A stretch of DNA of 23,148 nt from a virus: positions 1 through 23,148 of IMG/VR virus record IMGVR_UViG_3300044996_000832; one strand, 5' to 3'. The translations under genes and the position numbers were made by a program. The notes below the pieces were generated by a model. It worked only from the letters and a program-made list of their open reading frames with translations. It did not search any database and was not told the origin of the DNA. Shown in pieces: positions 5,702 to 11,646 of this stretch (positions are counted from its first letter, which is position 1; every line of letters starts with the position of its first letter).

Positions 5702-5793
5702 GGGGGGGCAAATCTCTATGGCCTTTACGATATACCGGTTGTCTTCCCCCGGAACGAAAAATAATTTCAACTTGAGAAATTCCAGGTAAGAAA

Positions 5794-6381
5794 ATGCCCG
5801 CAAAAAAACCAGTTGATTTGATCATTAGAGCCGAGACGAAAGCGACACGCTCTGCCCGCCGCGCTCACGAAAGCGCACTGCGACCAAAGACGAAACTGCC
5901 GCTCGCGCCTCCCCGCGCGCTGACCGGCCACGCCGCCGCTTCGAAGGTATGGCGCCAGATGCTCGCGCTGTATGAGGAGCTGGAGGCCGTGATCGTGACG
6001 GCGCTCGACCAGGATATTCTGGTTGAGTATTGTTTGCTCATGGAGCAGGTCCAGGAGATTGACAAGCTGCGTACCTCGGCGTTGAAGGCAGCCAAGAATG
6101 CCCAAGATGCTTATCGGGCCATGCGGCGGAAGCGGAAAGAGCCACGCGATCTGGCAAAGTTTCAAGACGCTCTCAATGAGACCTACGAGCTGATCGCTAA
6201 GTTGGATGCCCGCTCGGATGCCAAGCGCAAACTGCTCTTGACCTTGCGGCAGTCACTTTACCTTACCCCGCGCTCGCGCGCCGGCGTCGAGCCGCAAGAG
6301 AAAAAAAAGCCCAAGGCCAAAAGCCAGATCGCCGAGTTGCTCGACGAAGTAACTGAGTTTGTGAACGAGCCGAAAAGTTAG
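5794..6381 (+). CDS. terS: Terminase small subunit, P27-like
   Basis: A 195-aa basic/helical protein directly between the HNH gene and the large terminase region. The order and the sequence pattern (LTGHAAASKVWRQMLALYEELEAVIVTALDQDILVEYCLLMEQVQEIDKLR) match P27-family small terminase subunits, which recognise phage DNA and load the motor. Residues about 1-45 are a basic tail; about 50-150 are helices; the last 50 are charged with AKSQIAELLDEVTEFVNE. The start at 5794 has CCAGGTAAG upstream. The 92-bp gap before it begins with a G-rich run and has no confident promoter. Confidence 0.78.
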   Translation: MPAKKPVDLIIRAETKATRSARRAHESALRPKTKLPLAPPRALTGHAAASKVWRQMLALYEELEAVIVTALDQDILVEYCLLMEQVQEIDKLRTSALKAAKNAQDAYRAMRRKRKEPRDLAKFQDALNETYELIAKLDARSDAKRKLLLTLRQSLYLTPRSRAGVEPQEKKKPKAKSQIAELLDEVTEFVNEPKS

Positions 6382-6422
6382 TAAATTGGGCTACTCCTCA
6401 CTTTGAGAAAGGATTGTAAAAT

Positions 6423-6827
6423 ATGTCTGAAAATAATGAATGTTGGGCCGTAGTTGATCTAATGGGGCACATCACCATTGCAGGACGTGTCACTAAGCCT
6501 GGTGAATATGGTGGCCTATGGCAGATTGACATCCCAAAGGAAGAAAGTTATTGCACAGAATTTTTTAGCAGCCAATCGGTTTATCGTATCCGAATTGTCT
6601 CAGAAGAAATCGCCCGCGCTTATGCTCTCCAACAGCATGAAGTGATTGAATATAATGCGCCAATTGTGACACGAGCTGAATATGAAAACGCAATAGCCCT
6701 GGTACAGGAGAAATACATACAGCTCAAGCAACAGAATGAAATATTGAAAGAGCGCCTTATTGCCATCAATGCCTTACCAGCTCCCAGCGAGGATGGGGAA
6801 GGAGTCTATATTCGTCCTGATGTTTGA
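6423..6827 (+). CDS. AT-rich accessory protein of a conserved phage type
   Basis: A 134-aa protein with ATG 6423 after AAAGGATTG. The N-terminus (CWAVVDLMGHITIAGRVTKPGEYGGLWQIDIP) and SVYRIRIVSEEIARAYA resemble a small beta-rich protein often seen in phage and bacterial genomes without assigned function, as recalled from general experience and not checked. The second half is a helix likely to form a coiled coil (YENAIALVQEKYIQLKQQNEILKERL). The gene is clearly more AT-rich than its terminase neighbours, suggesting later acquisition. It overlaps the large terminase start by 8 bp. Confidence 0.6.
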   Translation: MSENNECWAVVDLMGHITIAGRVTKPGEYGGLWQIDIPKEESYCTEFFSSQSVYRIRIVSEEIARAYALQQHEVIEYNAPIVTRAEYENAIALVQEKYIQLKQQNEILKERLIAINALPAPSEDGEGVYIRPDV

Positions 6828-8412
6828 TATACGCGCGGCGGACCGCGTCACCCGCTTTATCGAATTGCTCAAGCTGACCGGCGACTTCTACGGCCAGCCG
6901 TTCCAGTTGATGGACTGGCAGCGGAAGATCGTTCGGGATGTTTACGGTACGCTGCTGCCGCGCGGGGTGCGGCAATACCGCTACGTGTACGTAGAGACGG
7001 CCAAGAAGAACGCCAAGAGCCAGCTCGGAAGTGCGGTGGGGCTGAAGCATCTTTACGATAAGACCGAACCGCATGGGCAGATTGTGCTGTGCGCCGGGGA
7101 CCGCGAGCAGGCAAGGGTGGACATCTATGAGCCGCTGGTCGCGATGATCGAGCAGGATGAGGAGCTGCGTGCCCGTGTCAAGATCCGCGATAGTCTGCGC
7201 GAGATCGAAAACAGGGAAACCGGAACGCTCTTGAAGGTGGTCTCTGCCGAAGCCTACACCAAACATGGCTGGAATATCTCCTGCTGCATCTTCGACGAGC
7301 TGCACGTCCAGCCCAACCGCGCCTTATATGACACAATGATAAAAGGCGCGGGACTGGCACGCCGGCAACCGATCTGGTGGTTTCTAACCACATCCGGCGA
7401 TGACCCAGATCGTGTCTCAATCTGCTGGGAGGTGCATAGTAAAGCCGAGGCGGTGCTAAAGGCGCGCGCCGCGGGCGACACGGCCAAGGATATTCCCACG
7501 TGGTACCCTGTCATCTACGCTTACAACGGGGAGGACATCTGGAACGAGGCCAATTGGTACGCGGCGAATCCATCACTAGATATTTCCCTACGCATTGAAG
7601 ACCTGCGTGACCTGGCGAAGGAAGCTAAACTTGCGCCTGAGGATGAGCGCCTGTTTCGATGGCTGCACCTAAGCCAATGGCCAACCACCAAGTTGACCTC
7701 CTGGCTGCCACTCGATCTCTTTGATGCCACGGTGGGGACGTGGACCCGGAAAGACATGGCCGGAGAGGATTGCTATCTGGGCGGCGACTTTTCCACCACA
7801 ACAGACCTTTCGGCGATCTGCCTGATTTTTCCACCGCAGCGGGAGCATGACGACTGGCGGGTGTGCTGGGATTGCTGGATCCCGGAACAGGACATGCAGG
7901 CGCGGATCAAAGAAGATCGAGTGCCTTACGACAAGTGGGCGCAGGATGGCTGGATCATGCCGACCGAGGGCGACATGATCGATTACACCTCGATCGAGGA
8001 GCACATCCTTGAATTGAAAGCGCAATTCAACATCAAAGAAATGGGCAGCGACCGCAGCTTTGCCGCCATGCTGCTCCAGCGGTTGACCCAAACCGGCATC
8101 GCCTGCGTGGATGTGCCGCAGCGGGTGGCGGAGCTGACGGACCCGATGAATGAGATCGAGATCCAACTGCGTTCGAAGAAGGTTACGCATGAGAATAACC
8201 CCTTGGTGCGCTGGGCCTTCGGCAACACCAGTATATTTGTCAACGGCAACCACCAAAAGAAGTACGTCAAGCAACACCACGGCAAAACGGAGCTGCGTGC
8301 GAAAAGGATTGATCCGATCGCAGCCTGGGTGTGCGGCATGGCGCGCGCCAAGTTCTACGAGGCCGGTTCTGGGCCTTCGGTGTATGAGGATCGGGGAATA
8401 CTAAAGTTGTGA
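6820..8412 (+). CDS. terL: Terminase large subunit
   Basis: The ATP-driven DNA packaging motor and nuclease, 530 aa from ATG 6820. The frame is open from 6760, but MFDIRAADRVTRFIELLK is the usual family beginning. An alternative ATG is at 6793; AAGGAG lies rather far upstream of 6820. The Walker A variant is TAKKNAKSQ (about 60-68), with Ala where many relatives have Gly. Walker B is CCIFDE (about 155-160), and TTSGDD is the coupling motif. The nuclease domain has GGDFSTTTDLSA (D323, D329), MGSDRS and RIDPIAAW (D498), giving the acidic set for two-metal cleavage. The length is normal for Terminase_1-type proteins. Confidence 0.95.
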   Translation: MFDIRAADRVTRFIELLKLTGDFYGQPFQLMDWQRKIVRDVYGTLLPRGVRQYRYVYVETAKKNAKSQLGSAVGLKHLYDKTEPHGQIVLCAGDREQARVDIYEPLVAMIEQDEELRARVKIRDSLREIENRETGTLLKVVSAEAYTKHGWNISCCIFDELHVQPNRALYDTMIKGAGLARRQPIWWFLTTSGDDPDRVSICWEVHSKAEAVLKARAAGDTAKDIPTWYPVIYAYNGEDIWNEANWYAANPSLDISLRIEDLRDLAKEAKLAPEDERLFRWLHLSQWPTTKLTSWLPLDLFDATVGTWTRKDMAGEDCYLGGDFSTTTDLSAICLIFPPQREHDDWRVCWDCWIPEQDMQARIKEDRVPYDKWAQDGWIMPTEGDMIDYTSIEEHILELKAQFNIKEMGSDRSFAAMLLQRLTQTGIACVDVPQRVAELTDPMNEIEIQLRSKKVTHENNPLVRWAFGNTSIFVNGNHQKKYVKQHHGKTELRAKRIDPIAAWVCGMARAKFYEAGSGPSVYEDRGILKL

Positions 8413-8423
8413 GACGGCGAGAA

Positions 8424-9623
8424 ATGAGACAACAGCAAACTCTTTTTGAGAATTCGCGATTAACGCTTGCGGAAGCGATTGATATTACTGTTGCATCACT
8501 TAATACCTATGCAGCAAAGTACCGGCATTGGGCCATTGCATATAGTGGCGGTAAAGATAGCAGCGCTCTGGTCTCGGTCGTTTTATGGTTGATTGCCCAG
8601 GGCAGAATCATTGCCCCCGAATCGCTTACTGTTTTATATTCCGATACACGTCAGGAAATCCCCCCTCTTGAAATTGGCGCTAAAAAAACACTCGAAACTG
8701 TGCTCCAGAAGGGATATATAGCACGGATTGTTTTGCCTGATTTGGATAACCGTTATTTTGTCTATATGCTTGGGCGAGGTGTCCCGCCACCCAATAATAA
8801 TACACTCCGCTGGTGTACAGCAAAGATCAAGATTGAGCCAATGATAAACGCCTTGAAAACATTGCGAGATGAACATGGGGAAAAGTTTCTTATGCTTACC
8901 GGGGTGCGTATTGGAGAAAGCGTCATTCGGGATACCAGGATCGCTTTGAGTTGTAACCGTAATGCCGCTGAATGTGGACAAGGATGGTTTCAGAAAACTA
9001 CACCGAAAAGCGTCGCCGATACACTCGCCCCATTGCTCCACTGGCGAGTATGCCATATCTGGGACTGGCTACTATTTGAAGCGCCTGCAATTATTCCATC
9101 CGTAATGTTTGTGGCACAGGTTTATGGAGGGGAAGCGGCCGAAGAAATCCACGCCCGGACAGGTTGTATTGGATGTCCACTGGCAAGTAAAGATTTAGCG
9201 TTGGATCATGTATTATCAATCCCGGAATGGTCCTATCTGCAACCACTAAAACGAATGCGGCCACTCTATATTGAACTTCGCAGTTTCAGACATCGGAAAC
9301 AAAAAGACGGAGAACGCAATAAGAACGGCAACTATTCTAGCCATCCGAGCCGCAAGGGGCCGTTAATTTTGGAGGCCCGCGAATGGGCACTTGGTGAAGT
9401 TTTGGGAGTGCAGAATGAAATCAATGCCAGGGCCGATAAACTTGGCAAGCCAATGATCGACTTGATCAATGCTGAGGAAGAAAGAAGAATTAGAGAATTG
9501 ATCACATTGCGAACTTATCCACAAAGGTGGAGCGACGCCGATCCAAACGCTGACATATTGATTCCGCAAACTTATCGAAACGGAGATATTCAGGCCATAT
9601 TACCGTTGGAGTTCGCAAGATGA
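8424..9623 (+). CDS. DndC/PAPS-reductase-like sulfurtransferase
   Basis: A 399-aa PP-loop ATPase of the phosphoadenosine-phosphosulfate reductase superfamily, closest by motif to DndC, the enzyme that activates the DNA backbone for phosphorothioation. Visible motifs: YSGGKDSS (40-47, adenylating P-loop), VLYSDTRQEIPP (70-81), LRWCTAKIKIEP (128-139), LTGVRIGESVIR (158-169), CGQGWF (184-189) and TGCIGCPL (246-253). C131, C177, C184, C248 and C251 are candidate Fe-S ligands. The ATG at 8424 is preferred; GTG 8409 is possible. It is wedged between large terminase and portal and is AT-rich (about 40% GC in 8461-8520 versus 60% in 7681-7740, hand-counted). No DndD/E, cysteine desulfurase or restriction partner is visible. 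It could modify phage DNA or another substrate; tRNA thiolation is less likely from the motifs. Confidence 0.82.
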   Translation: MRQQQTLFENSRLTLAEAIDITVASLNTYAAKYRHWAIAYSGGKDSSALVSVVLWLIAQGRIIAPESLTVLYSDTRQEIPPLEIGAKKTLETVLQKGYIARIVLPDLDNRYFVYMLGRGVPPPNNNTLRWCTAKIKIEPMINALKTLRDEHGEKFLMLTGVRIGESVIRDTRIALSCNRNAAECGQGWFQKTTPKSVADTLAPLLHWRVCHIWDWLLFEAPAIIPSVMFVAQVYGGEAAEEIHARTGCIGCPLASKDLALDHVLSIPEWSYLQPLKRMRPLYIELRSFRHRKQKDGERNKNGNYSSHPSRKGPLILEAREWALGEVLGVQNEINARADKLGKPMIDLINAEEERRIRELITLRTYPQRWSDADPNADILIPQTYRNGDIQAILPLEFAR

Positions 9624-9641
9624 GAATGGCGGCGCAACGGG

Positions 9642-9665
9642 TTGAAAAATGTTGAAAATTTTCAA
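9642..9665. promoter_or_regulatory. Operator-like TTGAAAA repeats
   Basis: TTGAAAA occurs at 9642-9648 and 9652-9658, followed by TTTTCAA at 9659-9665, so 9652-9665 is a perfect 14-bp palindrome overlapping the promoter's -35 element. Direct and inverted half-sites at about one helical turn suit cooperative repressor or activator binding. Confidence 0.4.
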
Positions 9666-9679
9666 AATCGTGCTATACT
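9652..9679 (+). promoter_or_regulatory. Sigma70-type promoter
   Basis: TTGAAA (9652-9657), a 16-bp spacer and TATACT (9674-9679), with TGC just before the -10 as an extended element. Each hexamer differs from consensus at one base. The predicted transcript starts near 9686 and runs into a hairpin terminator, then toward the portal and capsid genes. It is the strongest promoter I found in the window. Confidence 0.65.
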
Positions 9680-9685
9680 ATGGTA

Positions 9686-9773
9686 GTAAGCCAACGAAAT
9701 AAGGGAACGGTCGAGTTTACCGCCGACCAGTATCGGAAGCGCGAGCTGCCAAACTGGTCGGCGTTTGTGTTTT
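9686..9773 (+). ncRNA. Candidate short structured RNA
   Basis: The segment from the predicted start near 9686 to the T-rich stretch ending at 9773 would give a transcript of about 88 nt with an unstructured-looking 5' third and a two-tier hairpin 3' end. The inner part of the hairpin is closed by GCGA, a GNRA-type tetraloop. With its own promoter and terminator this could be a phage small RNA, or simply an attenuated leader of the head operon. No known RNA family was recognised. Confidence 0.4.
9721..9773 (+). terminator. Intrinsic terminator-like hairpin
   Basis: CGCCGACCAGT (9721-9731) pairs perfectly with ACTGGTCGGCG (9753-9763), followed by TTTGTGTTTT. Inside the loop, GGAAGC (9735-9740) pairs with GCTGCC (9745-9750) with one A-G mismatch. 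The 11-bp GC-rich stem plus the T-rich tail on the + strand suits Rho-independent termination or partial attenuation. Confidence 0.6.
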
Positions 9774-9783
9774 AAGATAGCTA

Positions 9784-9826
9784 GGAGATTGCTTCGCTCG
9801 ACAAGCAAGCCGATCTCGCAATGACA
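9784..9826. repeat. Palindromic GAGATTGC-type dispersed repeat
   Basis: The sequence begins GGAGATTGCTTCG and ends TCTCGCAATGACA, a form seen as short dispersed palindromic repeats in many bacterial genomes. Inside, GAGAT pairs with ATCTC and TGCTT with AAGCA. It ends only a few bases before the next start codon at 9830, leaving no separate ribosome site. Confidence 0.5.
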
Positions 9827-9829
9827 TAG

Positions 9830-10012
9830 ATGCAAATGAAGCCCGATTGTAATGACTGGTTCTACTATGGCGGCCTGGCGATGCTTTTCGCCGGGCTGTC
9901 TGTGGGTGTATCCATTGCGGTGGCCTTGATTGTCGTTGGGGCGCTCCTGGCGGCGGTGGCCGTGAGCAACAGCTACGTCGCGTTATGGCACAGCAGCCGG
10001 AAGGCGGAGTGA
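9830..10012 (+). CDS. Small membrane protein upstream of portal
   Basis: A 60-aa protein; ATG 9830 or 9836 could start it, and neither has a clear Shine-Dalgarno because the palindromic repeat lies directly upstream. Residues about 11-50 (FYYGGLAMLFAGLSVGVSIAVALIVVGALLAAVAVSNSYVALW) form one long or two short membrane segments, with a charged HSSRKAE end. Its stop overlaps the portal ATG, and its 3' end provides AAGGCGGAG for the portal. The function is unknown; small membrane proteins before portal genes occur in several phages, but a holin role cannot be shown. Confidence 0.62.
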   Translation: MQMKPDCNDWFYYGGLAMLFAGLSVGVSIAVALIVVGALLAAVAVSNSYVALWHSSRKAE

Positions 10013-11646
10013 TGTTACTCAAACCGTCCATGTTCATGCTGGCCAACGCGAATACACCGGTGGATCAAGAAGCCCGGGGGCGCGTGGGCGCGGTGAGGGA
10101 AAAGAGCCAGAGCAATGAGCCTATCACCGTTGAAAACGCCATCACTGTATCGGGCGTGATCGCAATCATTACACTGATCGCCCAGGATACGGCCAGCCTG
10201 CCATTGATCCTTTATGGGCGACAAAGCGGGGGCGGACGGTTTCGATATATTAGCAATCCCTATTACAGCCTGATGCACGACGCGCCAAACCCAGAAATGA
10301 GTGCGCTGAATTTCCGCGAGCTGATCGCAGGGCATTTGATCGCCTGGGGAAACTTCTACGCGCAGATGATCGGGGACAAGAGCGGCGTGGTCCGGGAGCT
10401 ATGGCCGCTGCGCCCGGACCGCATGACTGTGCAACGGGTCAAAGGCGAGAAGCTCTATAAATACATCACATCAAACGGGCAGCCACGCACTTTCTTGCGG
10501 GATGAGATCCTGCATATCCCGGCTTTTGGCTTCGATGGGCTGGTGGGCTATAGCCGAATCAGCCTGGCGCGCAATGCGATCGGCCTGGCGCTGGCGACCG
10601 AGAAATTTGGCTCGAAATTCTTCGCGAAGGATGCAAGGCCGGGCATCGTATTGGAGCATCCGAAGCAACTCAGCACTAAGGCGGCACAAAACCTGAAAAC
10701 CTCGTTCATCGAGGAGCATGAGGGAACAGAGAACTCGCATGGCGTCTTCGTGGCCGAGGAGGGGATGAAAGTGGTAGAGGTCGGCATCCCGCCGGAGGAT
10801 GCGCAGTTCCTGGAAACGCGCAAATTCCAGTTGCAAGAGATCAACCGCATCCTGGGACCGTTGCCGCCGCACATGCTGGGTGACGTGGAGCGCAGCACGA
10901 GCTGGGGCAGCGGGATCGACAGCCAGGAGCAGGGATATGTCAACCATACATTGCGGGCGTATACCGTGCGCATCGAGCAGGCACTTGGGCAGCAATTGCT
11001 GCTAGAGACCGACCGGGCGCGCGGGGCATATTTTGAGCATTTATTCGATGGCTTACTGCGCGGCGATATTGCCACGCGCTACGAGGCATATACCAAGGCT
11101 ATCACGGTGGCGTGCTTCATGAGCCGCAACGAGGCGCGCATACGGGAGAATTTAAACCCCGCGCCGGGGCTGGACGAATTCCTGGTGCCGCAGAACATGG
11201 CGATAGTGGGCAACGGCGCGCCGGCCAACCAATCGGCATTCGATCCACTTTGGCAAGATGTGCTGGGGCGGGTGGTGAAACGCGAGGCCAACGACGTGAG
11301 GGGCGCAGCGCGGCGATTCCTGGCGAAAGGTCAGACTGAAGAGTTCGCTGCCTGGCTGGATGCGTTCTACAGCCAGGAACAACCGGCTTTCATCCGGCGC
11401 CAGGCCGAGCCGTTGCTGGTGTCCATGCGCAACCTGTGGGCCATCGCGGGCGAGGCGGGGCTGCAAGCCTGTTTCGACGCTTATTTGGCAGCGCAACGCG
11501 CGGCGCTAGAAGGCGTGAAGAGCGCCGAAGAGGTAGAGGGGCTTGCCGAGCGTTGGAGCGCCGAAAATCCCGGACGCCTGGCGGAGCAAGTGCGCTTGAT
11601 CCTGCTGGATGAATATCTAAGTCACGCCGGAGGGCAGGATGCCTAA
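10012..11646 (+). CDS. HK97-type portal protein
   Basis: A 544-aa portal subunit, the dodecameric ring at the capsid vertex through which DNA enters. ATG 10012 follows AAGGCGGAG and overlaps the stop of the membrane gene. HK97-type features include ITVENAITVSGVIAIITLIAQDTASLPLILY near the N-terminus, NPYYSLMHDAPNPEMSALNFRELIAGHLIAWGNFYA, LWPLRPDRM, DEILHIPAFGFDGLVGYSRISLARNAIGLA, and GPLPPHMLGDVERSTSWGSGIDSQEQGYVNHTL (fragments; regions about 45-320). The last 130 residues are helical and beyond the core family, perhaps a species-specific C-terminal extension. It overlaps the protease gene by 8 bp. Confidence 0.95.
   Translation: MLLKPSMFMLANANTPVDQEARGRVGAVREKSQSNEPITVENAITVSGVIAIITLIAQDTASLPLILYGRQSGGGRFRYISNPYYSLMHDAPNPEMSALNFRELIAGHLIAWGNFYAQMIGDKSGVVRELWPLRPDRMTVQRVKGEKLYKYITSNGQPRTFLRDEILHIPAFGFDGLVGYSRISLARNAIGLALATEKFGSKFFAKDARPGIVLEHPKQLSTKAAQNLKTSFIEEHEGTENSHGVFVAEEGMKVVEVGIPPEDAQFLETRKFQLQEINRILGPLPPHMLGDVERSTSWGSGIDSQEQGYVNHTLRAYTVRIEQALGQQLLLETDRARGAYFEHLFDGLLRGDIATRYEAYTKAITVACFMSRNEARIRENLNPAPGLDEFLVPQNMAIVGNGAPANQSAFDPLWQDVLGRVVKREANDVRGAARRFLAKGQTEEFAAWLDAFYSQEQPAFIRRQAEPLLVSMRNLWAIAGEAGLQACFDAYLAAQRAALEGVKSAEEVEGLAERWSAENPGRLAEQVRLILLDEYLSHAGGQDA

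Noticed and set aside
5702-5793. A possible promoter TTGTCT-17-TAATTT upstream of the small terminase
   Set aside because: Only about half of the consensus positions match, so it is too weak to call.
7669-8280. A 203-aa minus-strand ORF
   Set aside because: It is antisense to the nuclease half of the large terminase and has shadow-type His/Leu/Arg-rich composition.
9680-9775. A 31-codon ORF starting ATG 9680 and running through the hairpin
   Set aside because: The ATG directly follows the -10 element, so the predicted transcript would start after it; there is no ribosome site, and the sequence is better explained by RNA pairing and a terminator.
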